Source: Apteryx mantelli (taxonomy: Eukaryota; Chordata; Aves; Apterygiformes; Apterygidae). From it: 64,000 nt of DNA. The notes below the pieces were generated by a model. The model was not told where the DNA came from. It was given only the letters and a program-made list of their open reading frames with translations, and made no database searches. Made by a program: the position numbers and the translations under genes. Below, in pieces: positions 1 through 13,100 of the stretch; position 1 is the stretch's first letter, and every line of letters starts with the position of its first letter. The stretch lies in contig NC_089980.1 in the NCBI RefSeq assembly GCF_036417845.1, positions 55,798,501 to 55,862,500 of the forward strand, written 5' to 3'.

Positions 1-1
1 T

Positions 2-793
2 GTACTAACAAAGAAAGAAGGACTGGTTGAAGATGTGAAGGTCGGGGGCAGCCTTGGCTGCAGTGACCATGAGATGGTGGAGTTCAGGATCCTGCGAGGA
101 GGAAGCAGGGCACTAAGTAGGATTGCAACCCTGGAGTTTAGGAGAGCAAACTTTGGCCTCTTCAGGGACCTACTTGGAGGAATCCCATGGGTTAGGGCCC
201 TAGAAGGAAGGGGCGTTCAAGAGAGCTGGTTAATATTCAAACATCACTTCCTCCAGGCTCAAGAGTGGTGCATCCCTATGAGTAGGAAGTCAAGCAAAGG
301 AGACAGGAGACCTGCATGGATGAGCAAGGAGCTCCTGGCAAAACACAACCAGAAGAAGGAAGTATACAGAAAGTGGAAAGGGGGACAGGCCACTTGGGAG
401 GAATACAGGAACGTTGTCAGAGTATGCAGGGATGCGACGAGGAAGGCTAAGGCCCGTTTGGAATTAAATCTGGCGAGAGATGTCAAGGACAGCAAGAAGG
501 GCTTCTTCAAATACATCAATAGCAAGAGGAAGACTAGGGAAAATGTGGGCCTGCTGCTGAATGGGGTGGGTGCCCTGGTGACAAAGGATGCAGAGAAGGC
601 AGAGTTACTGAATGCCGCCTTTGCTTCAGTCTTTACTGCTCAGGCCAGCCCTCAGGAACCCCAGACCCTGGAGGCAAGAGAGAAAGTCTGGAGGAAGGAA
701 GACTTTCCCTTGGTGGAGGAGGATCGGGTTAGTGATCATTTAGGCAAACCCACAAATCCATGGGCCCTGATGGGATGCACCCACGAGTGCTGA
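2..793 (+). pseudogene. CR1 ORF2, C-terminal endonuclease part and linker
   Basis: The frame is open from base 2. It contains the apurinic-type endonuclease C-terminal signature CSDHEMVEF, whose Asp-His pair (65-70) belongs to the catalytic site of this endonuclease family. A basic linker rich in Lys and Arg follows, with WMSKELL and FFKYINSKRK as seen between EN and RT in CR1. It ends at a stop at 791-793, after the frame has shifted from that of the downstream RT. The segment around 740-755 looks about 7 nt short of the CR1 form I remember, which would explain the shift. The element cannot make one continuous ORF2 protein. Confidence 0.85.
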
Positions 794-2208
794 GGGAGCT
801 GGCGGATGTCATTGCTAGGCCCCTCTCCATCATCTTTGAAAGGTCATGGAGAACAGGAGAGGTGCCTGAGGACTGGAAGAAAGCCAATGTCACCCCAGTC
901 TTCAAAAAGGGCAAGAAGGAGGACCCGGGGAACTACAGGCCAGTCAGCCTCACCTCCATCCCTGGAAAGGTGATGGAGCAGCTCATCCTGGAGGCCATCT
1001 CCAAGCATGTGGAGGAAAAGAAGGTGATCAGGAGTAGTCAGCATGGCTTCACCAAGGGGAAATCATGCCTAACCAATCTGATAGCCTTCTATGATGGAAT
1101 GACTGGCTGGGTAGATGAGGGGAGAGCAGTGGATGTTGTCCTCCTTGACTTCAGCAAGGCTTTCCACACTGTCTCCCATAACATCCTCAGAGACAAGCTC
1201 AGGAAGTGTGGGCTAGATGAGTGGACAGTGAGGTGGATTGAGAACCGGCTGAATGGCAGAGCTCAGAGAGTTGTGATCAGCAGTGCAGAGTCTAGTTGGA
1301 GGCCTGTAGCTAGCGGTGTCCCCCAGGGGTCAGTACTGGGTCCAGTCTTGTTCAGCTTATTCATCAGTGACCTGGATGAAGGGACAGAGTGCACCCTCAG
1401 CAAGTTTGCCGACGATACAAAACTGGGAGGAGTGGCCGATACACCAGAGGGCTGTGCTGCCATTCAGAGAGACCTGGACAGGCTGGAGAGGTGGGCGGAG
1501 AGGAACCTCATGAAGTTCAACAAAGGCAAGTGCAGGGTCCTGCACCTAGGGAGGAATAACCCCAGGCACCAGTACAGGCTGGGGGTTGACCTGCTGGAAA
1601 GCAGCTCTGTGGAGAAGGACCTGGGAGTCCTTGTGGACAACAAATTGACCATGAGCCAGCAATGTGCCCTTGTGGCCAAGAAGGCCAATGGTATCCTGGG
1701 GTGCATCAGGAAGAGTGTTGCCAGCAGGTCGAGGGAGGTGATCCTCCCCCTCTACTCAGCCCTGGTGAGGCCACATCTGGAGTACTGCATCCAGTTCTGG
1801 GCTCCCCAGTACAAGAGGGATGTGGCACTACTGGAGCAAGTCCAGCGAAGGGCTACAAAGATGACTAGGGGACTGGAACATCTCTCCTATGAGGAAAGGC
1901 TGAGAGAGCTGGGCCTGTTTAGCCTGGAGAAGAGAAGGCTGAGAGGAGATCTTATCAATGTGTACAAGTATCTGAAGGGAGGGTGTCAAGAGGATGGGAC
2001 CAGACTCTTTTCAGTGGTGCCGAGCGACAGGACGCGAGGCAACAGGCACAAACTGAAACACAGATGCTTCCATCTGAACATGAGGAAAAACTTTTTCACT
2101 GGGAGGGTGACAGAGCACTGGAACAGGTTGCCCAGAGAGGTTGTGGAGTCTCCTTCTCTGGACATATTCAAAAGCTGCCTGGACGCAATCCTGTGCAACG
2201 TGCTCTAG
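760..2208 (+). pseudogene. CR1 ORF2, reverse transcriptase and C-terminal region
   Basis: Open frame of 482 codons with RT motifs in order: NYRPVSL (about residue 58), [13 protein letters not shown] (94-106), motif [14 protein letters not shown] (128-140), [14 protein letters not shown] (185-198) and the catalytic FADD (216-219). The CR1 C-terminal block then runs to the stop at 2206-2208, with [25 protein letters not shown] and DAILCNVL. The motif A catalytic Asp130 is kept, but the usual second Asp is His136 (codon 1165-1167). The ATG at 760 is only the first Met of the shifted frame, not a natural start; the protein would normally continue from the upstream endonuclease. A 482-codon frame without a stop means little neutral decay. 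Confidence 0.93.
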
Positions 2209-2272
2209 GTGACCCTGCTTGAGCAGGGGGGTTGGACTAGATGATCTCCAGAGGTCCCTTCCAACCTCAGCG

Positions 2273-2296
2273 ATTCTGTGATTCTGTGATTCTGTG
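2273..2296 (+). repeat. CR1 3' terminal octamer repeat (ATTCTGTG)x3
   Basis: Three perfect ATTCTGTG units close the first CR1. This octamer microsatellite is the known 3' terminus of avian CR1 and is thought to be recognised by its reverse transcriptase during priming. Confidence 0.95.
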
Positions 2297-2553
2297 ACGC
2301 GAGGCAATGGGCACAAACCGAAACACAGACAATTCCATCTGAACATGAGGAAATACTTTTTCACTGTGAGGGTGACAGAGCACTGGAACAGGTTGCCCAG
2401 AGAGGTTGTGGAGTCTCCTTCTCTCGAGATATTCAAAACACACCTGGATACAATCCTGTGCAATGTGCTCTAGGTGACCCTGCCTGAGCAGGGGGGTTAG
2501 ACTAGATGATCTCCAGAGGTCCCTTCCAACCTCAGCGATTCTGTGATTCTGTG
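2297..2553 (+). mobile_element. CR1 3' end, tandem second copy
   Basis: It starts immediately after the octamers of the preceding CR1 and repeats, in the same orientation, the last 265 or so bases of CR1. That covers the C-terminal coding block with [23 protein letters not shown] and a final LCNVL stop, the 3' UTR, and two ATTCTGTG units (2538-2553). It is homologous to the first copy from about 2032 onward, with scattered differences, so it is not a recent duplicate of its neighbour. The breakpoint is marked by the shared string gacgcgaggcaa. Confidence 0.95.
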
Positions 2554-5500
2554 AGCTGCTGATTCACATTAGTGTGCACGTAATATGAAGTATGCATGGA
2601 ATCAAGTATATATGGTGACTTGTTCTTCTTTATGCTTCTGCTATTCCTATAGGAATGGCTAATCCATTTTCAGGCTTCCTATTCATTCCTGTAGCTTAGT
2701 CATTTCTCAGTACACAGCATGTGGTAAACCAGAATTCCACAAATCCCACTTCTTCTTCAAAAAAAAGCCCATTACCAATCTGATTTCACATTTCTTCTGA
2801 TACTTGCTTTGATACCCAAAAAGATAAATGAAACAGCAATATTTGTGAAGTACCAAATCTACTGTATTCATATTTAAAAAAGAGAGACATCAGCACATTA
2901 TCCCAGCTGCAGTGAGATTAGTCAGAATCTCCCCCCTTAACTTTTTCCTCCTAAGTCTCTTGCTGGGCTCTTGCCTCTGAGTTGATTCCACTTTTAATTT
3001 TATGTTTCCATGAATAGCAGAAAAGTAAAACAGCTGAAGGGGACAGATAAGAGACTTAGCCCACAATAACTGCTATCCCACTCTAAATTGGATTGACTGG
3101 CTGAGTGCCCCCAAATCCTCTACGGATATGCAATTTAATAGAAAGAAAAAACTCTTCACACAAAGAAAAGATATGCAGAAAATAATAAGAGTCTATTATA
3201 AAACATAGCAGCTTCAGCAATGTGTATATGATTACAGTCTTAATTCAAACAAAATGTCACATACATGGTCTTATGTTAACCCAGCAAGAAAGAACGCCAA
3301 ATGATTATTTCATTTGTCCTTTACCAAATGATTTAATTTTTAGAAAGCAATTACCCAAGGAAGAACATATGAAAGGCCGTATCATATCAGCCTGAAGATG
3401 AATCTAGTCCATCCTGACTTTAGCAGTGGCCACTAATGGACAGTGAGAGAAGAATATAAAATAAGAGTAAGCATATAGTAATACTTCTTCAGTATACTCT
3501 TCCATCCTCCAGCAATTGTGGTCATGAGCTGCAAAAAAAGAAAACAAAGTTTGGAGTTGCAAGGACACTGCCATGAGTAAACACATATCAGAACTCCTTT
3601 TCCATGTTAACTGATATTGAGTTCTGTGTTGGGAACTGCGTAACAAAACAGATGTAGAAAAGAAAATGCTGAGGAGAATTTGAGGAAGAGAAAAAAAAGG
3701 TTAAGGTAGGTGGAGGAATTAAAAGGATTCCCACAGTTTTGTAGACAGTTATGTATATATAGTATATATGCATGCAAAGCTTTACTCACATGGATGAGCA
3801 CACTTCTACAGAGGCAGCTCCAAAGAGCAGCAGTGCTTGCAGAGATCAGCACTCTTTCTGTGTGTGAGTGCTCCTTTATTTGACAGTAGAGAAGGGAGAT
3901 GAGCTGTCCTGGCTGCAAAGGCAGAGCAGTGGGTATCAGTCCAACCATTCATTTTTTTTAATCTTTTCTTTTAACTTGAGATATATCCCCTAAGATTCAG
4001 ACAGCTTTCAATGCAAATAGAAATCAGGTATCTTCAAAGTATGTATCAGCATCCTTCTACAATGATTCAGTTAATCAGAAGATTAGGATTTTAACAACCC
4101 TACCAAATTCCTTTCACACAAATCAGGCAGATCTCTACTCTAGTAGTATGCTGTACTCTCCTAATCGCTCCCTCTCACTATCCGTCTTCTTTTAAATCAT
4201 TCCACTTTGCTTCTCAACTTGCCTCCCCTTGATCTCATAATACGCCGGTGACCCTCTGATCCCTTTCCAGGAGTTGTGTCTGCAGCTTAACCTTTCCAGT
4301 CTATCAAACTTCCATTTTCTCCTCATTTCCCTCCTGCTGTGCCGCAGGTTTCAGCATTCCCTTTCTACATCTTGATCTTTCCATTTTCTCTCATTATTTT
4401 TCTTCTAGGAAAATGCAGTTTAGCCTACTCACTGCTGAACTACCACAGTAGTTGCTGAGTAACAAAAATCAGTGGAATATTAAAACAGTTGTGATTCATT
4501 TAGCAGCACAGCAAACATTTTGTAGGAGGACAGCATGGTGATTTATATTTGCTCATAATAATTTGGATGTTTCCTGTCTGAATGGTGATGTTGTTTCTAA
4601 TTTGGTAAAATTCAGTCTCCATTCTTGATCTGCTCATGGTGCAGTTCAGCAAATAAGAGGGCAATGGTCCAGGGTGGGATTCATTTCACCTTGCTGCAGG
4701 TGTCTCATGCAAGTGTGTCAATGCTCAGGTAGCTGCCTGGGTTGCCTCTGCAGCCAGTGCAAGGTACGGCCACCTCCCGGGGAGAGTCACCCTACTGCAG
4801 CCCAAGTGCCTAAGGCCCTCTGGTCGCGCCTGTGTCTCTCCACTGACAGCAGAGGGAGCCTGGATGACAAGGTTAGACTTGACACCTTGCCTTCAGATGG
4901 GTGAAATTAGATAAGGCAAATCCTACCTCTAGGGACTTTCCAGCTAAAGTGACAGCAACAGCACTGGCTAGGAGGTAAAGAGGTACCAGGACACGAAGGC
5001 AGGAGGAGACTGGATGCATCCTCCCTCTGCCAAAGTAGCAGTTTACTTGACAGATTCTTGCTTGCTGTTCTGCCTGCTTCTGAGTCAGGGTATTTCTGGC
5101 CTGGCCAGTCCTGTTCATATGATGATTATGGGTAGCTCTGAAATTCAGACTTGACTGACCCTCATCCCTCAAGCTGGACACAGAGCGGCTACACTACAAA
5201 TGGGCCATGCAGCCTTCTCTGGAGAGCCCTTTGTCTCTCATGTCATCATCTTGCCCAAGGGCTTAATGAGACCGTAGGCTCCCTGGCCCCTTTAGCACTG
5301 CCTGCTGTGGCACGTGTCGCAGGCACACAGCTAGGAGCAGCCACGCAGCCATACAGCCTTCCTCCCGGCCACAAAGCCACTGCTTCCAACCCTGACCTCT
5401 TTGAGTGCACTGCTGTATTCATTCTCAGTTGCTGAAGCACATTCCCCTCCTATTTCTGGTCCTCGCAGAAGTCGTTAGCAATCCGGGATGGCTCACTTCA

Positions 5501-7059
5501 GTCAGAACTGTTGGGCAGCACGATGTGTGCAACCATTTCTTCAGCAGGAGTCATAACTACATTTCAAATTAAGGTGTAAATGATACCGACAAATGTTGCC
5601 CACTCATGCAGATGCGACAAGCTAAACTAAAACTTAGGTGATACATGGGTTGGACTGTATTACTACCTTCATTTAGTATCATCGTCAGTGAAGTCTTATT
5701 TGAGACCACAGAGGTCTCAAAATAGCATTAGAAATTTTCAGTGGGGAAGTCATCCTAGGAAAGAAGACCTACAAATTTCTACAGTGAGATTATCTATTTC
5801 ACAATGAGGCAGAATCAAGAGATCTGACTTAATTAGTTTTGGCAAAATCCTGGGCAAGATGTTCAGAGCTGCAGCTTTTCCCACTTTGAAGCAGTTCAGA
5901 GCTGTTTCCCCTTCATGGAGAGTGGCTGGTGACTGAGCTGCTGAGGTTTGAGCTGATTCCCCAGATTGCACATCTGTTTTGGCTTTTGCTGTGTTAGCCA
6001 GAAGTGTGGCAATGCTGTTTCTCACAATGACTTATACATGATGGTTTCTTCTGAATTTCCCCAGGAGCAATCTTAGTTTGTCTTGTTAGCTGCCCCTAAC
6101 GGATAGAGCTGTTTCTTAGGTTTCCTGGAGCAGACACTGAAGCTGCAAATGAGGGGCCTATCTCTGAATCATCAGACTCTTCACCCTGCTGCTGAAGTCC
6201 CATACTTTCCTTATTTAAGCAGAAAACAGCTTTCTTCTAACAGCCATATAGAGTGACTTTAGTGACAGCTCTGAAGATTCCCCATGGAGAACTGCATGTA
6301 AACCTGTTCTATATTGGTGTATATACATAAGACATAACTTGTTGATCACCACAGTCTAGAGAAGGTTGACTGGAGTTAAGGGTGAATGAGGTCTGTAAGA
6401 ATTGTGGAAGGGGCTGCTAAGGTGATCAAACTGAGATCAGGAGGGCACTAGTTTTCCATTTGCTTCTTCCTATTTGATATTTAATATTTCAAATATTTTT
6501 ATAGTGCCATTTGTCACTCCACTACTAATAATTACAATAACAAACACGAGATCACTGTAAGTATTAATGTATGCTTTTGTGATGTTTTGAGACATTCAGT
6601 TGAATGGTATTATATAATAGGAAATCCAAACTATTTTTCCTATGCATTAAAGTTTTCTATTTAACCTCTGTATTCAAAAAATAAAGATAGTATATCTTGA
6701 ATCTGGAATATACAAAAGAAGCTGCTGTAACCTTCCAGCAACACAAATACAACTTGACAAACTATATATATATAAACACATAACTCAGCCTGCCCAGCTG
6801 TTAATAAATATGTATTTCACATTTAACCAGCAACTGCTGTTCAAGGTTTCTCTCCAGGTGCTCAGAGATGAGTTAAACACCACTTTGATTCCAGAGTAAT
6901 GCATTTCCCATATCAAAAGCTAGCAAAAGGAACTCCTTTGATAGCAAAAGAGACAGCCAGTGGTGATTAAAACAAGCAAGCATCCTGGAGAAGTGTTTGA
7001 AGCACACTGCAGACCCTGATCAAAGCACAGGTAACTCTAGCAACACAAGGTTAGTAGGG
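2554..7059. other. Intergenic, no gene recognised
   Basis: AT-rich non-coding DNA. The + strand is pyrimidine-rich at about 4130-4410. A relatively GC-rich patch at about 4660-5450 holds short open frames on both strands, but none resembles a known protein or has convincing splice sites. From remembered synteny, the flank towards TRIM67 would lie this way, but no TRIM67 exon is visible. Confidence 0.6.
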
Positions 7060-7152
7060 ATAAATAGTATCTTTTATTAGACCAGCTCAAATGCTTGGAG
7101 AAAGTGGACAACTTTTGATACGTAGGCCTTTCTTCAGGTCTATCATTTGGTC
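7060..7152. repeat. Possible old interspersed repeat, family not named
   Basis: The segment contains atcttttattagaccagct followed about 55 bases later by ctttcttcaggtct. This pair, roughly TTTTATTRGACCAAC then CTTCTTCAGGTC, is one I remember from a widely dispersed old repeat in amniote genomes. I cannot assign a family by eye, and no terminal repeats or target duplications are visible. Confidence 0.35.
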
Positions 7153-10100
7153 TAAGCAACAAATGTTGCTTCTCTTGTGTTTGTAGACCACTCCAGAGAC
7201 AATACTTCTACTGCTACAGAAGAGGTAAGTCTTTCTGACAGACATAATTGATGTCACGCTGTCTAACAGTTTATAGGAATAATTTAAGATCCTAATTATT
7301 CCAATATAAAAATCTATCTCCCAAAGAGAATTTATCTGAATTATTGAAAGAGAGCTCTGTGAGAGAAAGAAGAAACAAGAAGTTGAACAATGTGTTTGCC
7401 GAAGCCCAACACTTTCAATATCACAATGGCAAAAAACCTATTTTCTTACATGGTGAAGGTTAATCATAGAGAAAAGCTGTTTGACATCTCTATCTCTCAA
7501 ACAGAGTCTCTGGCTTTGCACAACTTTATTCCAGTAACTTCAGATTTTTATTTATTTCTTAATCTGTAGCCACCCCTTTGCCCCATCTGACTGTCTGGTT
7601 GCCTGCCAACCTGAGAAAGAAAAAAATGTTTCCTCCTCTGTTCTCCCAGGAGCTGCAAGACTGACAAGAAATGCATCTGAGAGCAGACAGAGAGCTGAGA
7701 AGAGCCCTCTCCATCTCACATTTGTGTGGAGTTCACTGCTTCTCAGCTCTTCCTCCTCTCTCAGCACCAGCTTCCTCCACCATGAGGACTTGTGACCTCC
7801 ACAGGGAAGAAGGCTCAGCTGGTGATAAGAAGAGCCTGAGTCACCTGTGATACTGGAGAGGGAAAACTGTGGGACAAGGAGGGAAGGGGGAAAGATGATT
7901 GAACTGGGATGAGAATTTTTGGAAAGGAAGCATTTGACATGAAGATGGGGAACAACTTGGAGAAGGAAGAGACTTGAGTTCATGTTTGGCCTACATAAAG
8001 ACATAAAACAGATTTTGGGGAGGGAACTGATTTATCTTTAAAATCAGTTGGGTGCCTTGGAGAATTCTGGGACAGGACTGAGCTGGTGGGAGGCAAGTAA
8101 AAGTCCTGTGCGGGGAGCGTGCCTGTTTTGTGAGAAGTTTATCTGAAACTGCCTCCCCTTCACTGGAGTGTGCCCAAGGTTGCTTCAGGCGAAAGAGCAA
8201 GACAAGGAAGAGTGGGGCACAATGTTAAGTCAAGTCTTCATGTTTTATGATACTAAAGTGAATACTTTAGTAAAGCAGTTTGACTGAAAGTAATATGGGC
8301 ATATCCTCCTGTTGCAGATCTGCTGGTTTGCTTTCAAACTGTCTGTGAATAGAGGAACATTTTCATCAGTCTGCTGTGCTGCCAAACAGGCAGGCAAGCA
8401 GGAATGACACAGAATGGCTGACTGATTTCCAGATGTCAAGGTTTGCCTTTAACTTTCTCTCTCCCCCCAGTCTTACAGAAGCAGGTTGCCCATTTGTGAC
8501 TGTAATACCTTAGGCAAGAGAACTTACTGCTTTCTGGATTTTGGCTACAAATGCTACTCACTGCTCCCTGACATATTCTGAAGTCTTGTGACAAAGTAAT
8601 CCGTGAGGAATGTGTCTTCATCTGTTTCTTCAGGGACTGCTTTTTTTTCTTTTTCAATTCGTGTAGTATTGTCTGAGAAGCTGCCGCAAAGTCCTGTGCA
8701 AATGTCAGTTGCATTTTACTTGTCAATGGAGAGCTCAGTTCTTGTTACAGATCCTGGATTTGTACAGTATCAGCATGTACCTACTTATTCCTTTTACTAA
8801 CTGAGAGGGTGCATTGTCTACATGATATTTCAGAGAGCACATACATAGTTTAACAATAATACACCTCCAAATGTACTCCTTCTCAGAGACAGAAGATGAC
8901 ACACTATTCCCCAAAACAAATACATCCCCCTTCTATCCAATCCTTCCAAATTCTTTCAGACAAATACCCAGGGAAGGAGGTGAACCTCTAACTTTGACCT
9001 GATAGCCAGTCCATAATCTCTGACTGACTAGCAAGTGGCACAAATGATGGAGTCCTGAGGTCTTCACTATGATGTGATCTAGACCCTGGATAGTAAACCC
9101 CCAATAGCTGTCAAGGAAAAAATTATTCTGTAGCAGTCAAGTCAAATCTTGAGGTATATCCAGAAGTAAACAAGAAGCTCCTGCAACATTGAGAAATAGG
9201 GTATTAGAAATGTCCATCAGTTACTGTCCACCAAAGATTGTTCAGATTACAAACGATGGAAGGGTTTTGACAGCTGTATTCTGCCATAGCCGAGGTTTCT
9301 GTGAAAATTTTCAGGTGTGATCCGAAATGGTGCAACCCAGTCCAGAAATCACATATACATGGGTCATCATGGAAAAGCTACATGCAAAGATGTAAACAAT
9401 GAGATGTGAATGGAAAAATAGGAGCTTTTTATCATGTATGTTAACTGAAATTCAAGAAGAAATGGGGGAATCACAAGACCCCCTCTCTGCTGCATGTAAT
9501 TCAGCATAACTTTTTTTACATTGTTCTTGTTCTTCTCTTTTTTCCCCTTCTTTTGGCTTTTCCTTTCTGTCTTGCTCACCTCACTCTTTCAAGTGCTACT
9601 TTCTCACACCATTTCCAACAAACTTCTAATTTCTCTTTGCCACATCTTCCTTTTTTATTTCTTCTTAATTATTATCTCACTTGTTACACCCCTTACCCTG
9701 CTGCTGGGGTATTATCTCCCCAACAAGCACTTCAAATATACTTTTTCTTCCCCATTTTCTTTGCTCCAGCCAAAGCCTCACAGATCTTTCAGCTAAGCTC
9801 CTTCCTTCCTGCAGAAGCCTTAACCTGAAAAAAAGGCTTTTCTTATCTTTTTACCTTTTTCTTACTTCCCTGCTTCTTTTTCAATGTCATTATCTCTCCT
9901 TTCCACCACCGACACAAACACCTCAAAGCTGTCCCTATGTTTCTGGTTTTCCAACTGCTCCCTAGACTCTCCTCTTTGGATTTCCCATAAGGGTCCCTGC
10001 AAAGATCACAAGGCCTACAGAAACCCCTGCCAATGTGATGAAATATGTATAGGCTCCACCTGCACTGATAGCCCTTTCAGGCCTCCTGTGTCAGTTATGG

Positions 10101-13100
10101 ACTTGGCTGTTCACGTGGAATCCTGCAAAGAAAATAAACTAAGCATGGACTCCTACAGAGAAAATAAAAGCTTGAAGAGCTCCCTTGGTGGTTCACATTA
10201 CACTGAAGCTTCACAAAGGTAGGGATAAATATATTCAACCTTTGCGAGACAAGGATGTACAGCAAAATGTTACAGGTTGACTCATTTAAAGGGGCTTCAG
10301 AAATGTGAAGGAAATACACAGCACTGGATTAAGATGGAAGGGTAATATAGAACAGCACAGTATAAACCTTATGGAACTTCATGGCAAAAAAGGAGGTAGG
10401 AAGCCTGGAAGTCTGGTAGGAGCCTGGAAATTCAAAGTTAAGTCAACCCAGCTGTTCCATATAAAGGCAATCAGGACCAAGTTGGCTTAGACAGGTTTAA
10501 ATCTGTCTTCAGTATCTTACCACCCCAGCCTCTCTAATAGTCAATATTTGTCCCTAGACTATAAAGTAGTTGACATCCTAAACCCTCTGTAATTTTCTTA
10601 GTTCTTTGGCCCGTATTACAGTCATTCTAAACTAGGTCTAGCATGATTTAAGTCATAGGGGATATACCTAAGGGAATATATTGCACACAGGGCTGTAGCA
10701 TTTTGAAAATCCTAAAAGCTTAAAGTAGTTAGCAATTTCCCAATCACTGACATAAATAAATTATGTGAGGAAGGTAGGCCAAAAATGAGATGAATTTTTG
10801 GGTTAAGTATGGAAAAAGGGCAGAAACTGCTACTATCTTATCAAATAAGGGACAGGAGGAGGGACAAGGGGATAGTCTGTGATCTTCTTCTAGCGCTTCA
10901 CACATGTTCCTAAGTATCAGCCATGGCTCTCTCTGGGGTAGGGGTGCTAAAAAGACTTGAGCGCTTCCTCTGTTTAGCACAAGGCAGCATGAATGAACAG
11001 CACCTCAAGCCACATCATGGATGTGTCTCTCCTTCACTGACTAGCTGACCCAGGACGTTAAAATGTCAGTCATGACACCACTACTGACATTCATGTATGC
11101 AAATCATTTTCTATTAGCAAATTTTGCAGGTGAAAGTTTTGCTCAAAACCAATGTATTCAGTTTCAACTGTCCTAAACTGTAGCTTGTTTTCTCTAAAGG
11201 TCCATTACAACAGTCAGCCTTAACTTTATTTTTCCACTGTTTTTATAAAACTATTTGCTTCTACATCAGAGAATAGATGACACCAGCTAAACGCAAAGTC
11301 ATTCCACTATACCTTTAATGATTTCCGTGGGGCTGTATTCAGTGATGTGTTTAGCCCCGTAGCTTTTCCTTTCTCTGATCTCTTGATAAATTAATTAGTT
11401 GTGATCATGGGTTTTTAATAAACTGACAACACAGACAAAAAGAAAGGTCTATTTATTTTTTACAGCTGTGGGCTACCTACCTGATGAGCATAAAACATGA
11501 AAAGACTTATTAATACCACTATTTTTAGTCCTCTTTTAACCTACGTTATTTCTGTTTCTGTTTCACTTGTGTGTTTAATTTAGCTGCCTATTTTTTATTT
11601 ATCCATTATTTACTTTTTGCCTAAATACCAATAGAAAGCACTGCATGATGACTGAGAAAAATTACCATACAAGCAATGTTTAAAATAATGTACTCAGTTG
11701 TACTGAACTACCACTGCCATCTGAGAAGTGCCTGACAGGAGTTGAGCTGTGCTAGCTCCAGCTATTTTCCTTCCCATCTGCTCAAGCTGAGTGAGACAAA
11801 TGTATTATGACTGGCCTGCTATATTGATGTTAGGGTGGATCTGGAAGCACACGTATGCTTCCAGGATAAGTTTTGAGGAAAAGGGGCAATCAAATAAAAC
11901 CAGGCTTTTCAGTCTGCAATGATAAAGGTATTGCTATATGGCTACAAAAAGAAAAAAAAAGAAAGCTGAGGAGGAGGATTAAAACTGAGAAAGGTTGAAG
12001 TACACTTAGATGTATCAGCAACAGGGAGTAGTAGCTTGAAAGCCCATCAGGGCAACAATAAAGATAGGTTACCTGCACAGCTGGGGGTCTGGCAGCAAGG
12101 CAGTAATGCTATCATACAATAGCGATCGAGGGCATGGTCACCTGCAGTCCCTCGGATCGTCTCATCTCCCTGGCAGTATGGCAAGTAACATTTACAAATC
12201 ACGCATGTTAAGTGCCTGCCCTCAACAAAGAAAACTGTTTAGTGGACATCTGTGAAATGTGATAAAAGATTCCTATAAATATTTAGTTCAGTGAAATCCC
12301 TTCTCAAATTTTCTATGTTTTCTGTGTTAAAACTATCTGTCAGTATGCTATACATGGGCCAATATTACAAATCACAGTCTTTCTTGATCCATATTTATGT
12401 GATTAAACTATTACTTATCTATCAACTCTATTTGGTAAATCAGTGTTGCTATAAGGACCTAGCTGCCTTAGGTAAAAGGGTAACAGAGCAAGTTTGTAAG
12501 TCCAGTCTTTTTGGAAACGCACAACATCCTGACACTATAGCCATCAAACTGCTTCTCAAGAACAGGGAGCAGTAGTTGGTAACAATGATCAGGAAAAGGT
12601 TTTCGGCTCAATCTGCTGTTGTTTCTTCCAGAGTCGAACAAGAAATTCCAAGTACCGGTACTGCACTGATTCAGCAGAGCTGTCTAAATCTATCTCAGGC
12701 GGTTATGTCACAGGTTTGCACTACTCCCAAAAAGCCCATTTTCTCAAGGACAGTGTGAGACAGGTAGTTCAAAAAGATGTGGATCTATAGGATGAAAGGC
12801 TAAGAAAGCTCTGTGTCCCTTCCTCCCTTGACAACACAGCTGCATTCTCTGCTGGCTTCAAAAATCCCTCTATGCGTTGATTTGGCACTATGCTGTGCTG
12901 TGTGTTGATGCATTACAAACAGCTGTATGAGTTATTGCTGCTGTTTGGATGCATTTGACAAATGTTTCTTGGTCTTTTCAAGTGACACCACCTTATCTGA
13001 AATACAGAATGGTCACAACTCTACTTACTCTGAAAATAAGAATAACAATAGTGTATCTGCAATAGCTATGGTTAGCCTATGGTTAGCCAAATATATGATT

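Larger units (their letters stand above)
1..2296 (+). mobile_element. CR1 LINE, 5' end cut by window edge, 3' end complete
   Basis: Non-LTR retrotransposon of the CR1 clade. It carries the end of an endonuclease domain, a full reverse-transcriptase region, the conserved CR1 C-terminal segment, a short 3' UTR and a terminal run of three ATTCTGTG octamers (2273-2296), the usual CR1 3' terminus. The endonuclease frame is already open at base 2, so the element continues to the left. The reverse-transcriptase frame stays open for 482 codons, which suggests a fairly young insertion. One frame break separates the endonuclease and RT parts near 740-760. A second CR1 3' end follows immediately. Confidence 0.96.

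Noticed and set aside
2011-2463. 150-codon - strand frame across the two CR1 3' ends
   Set aside because: Antisense shadow of the CR1 coding blocks.
4660-5450. GC-richer patch with overlapping short frames, considered as an unannotated gene or LTR fragment
   Set aside because: No homology recalled, no CpG island, and no terminal repeats or matching splice sites.
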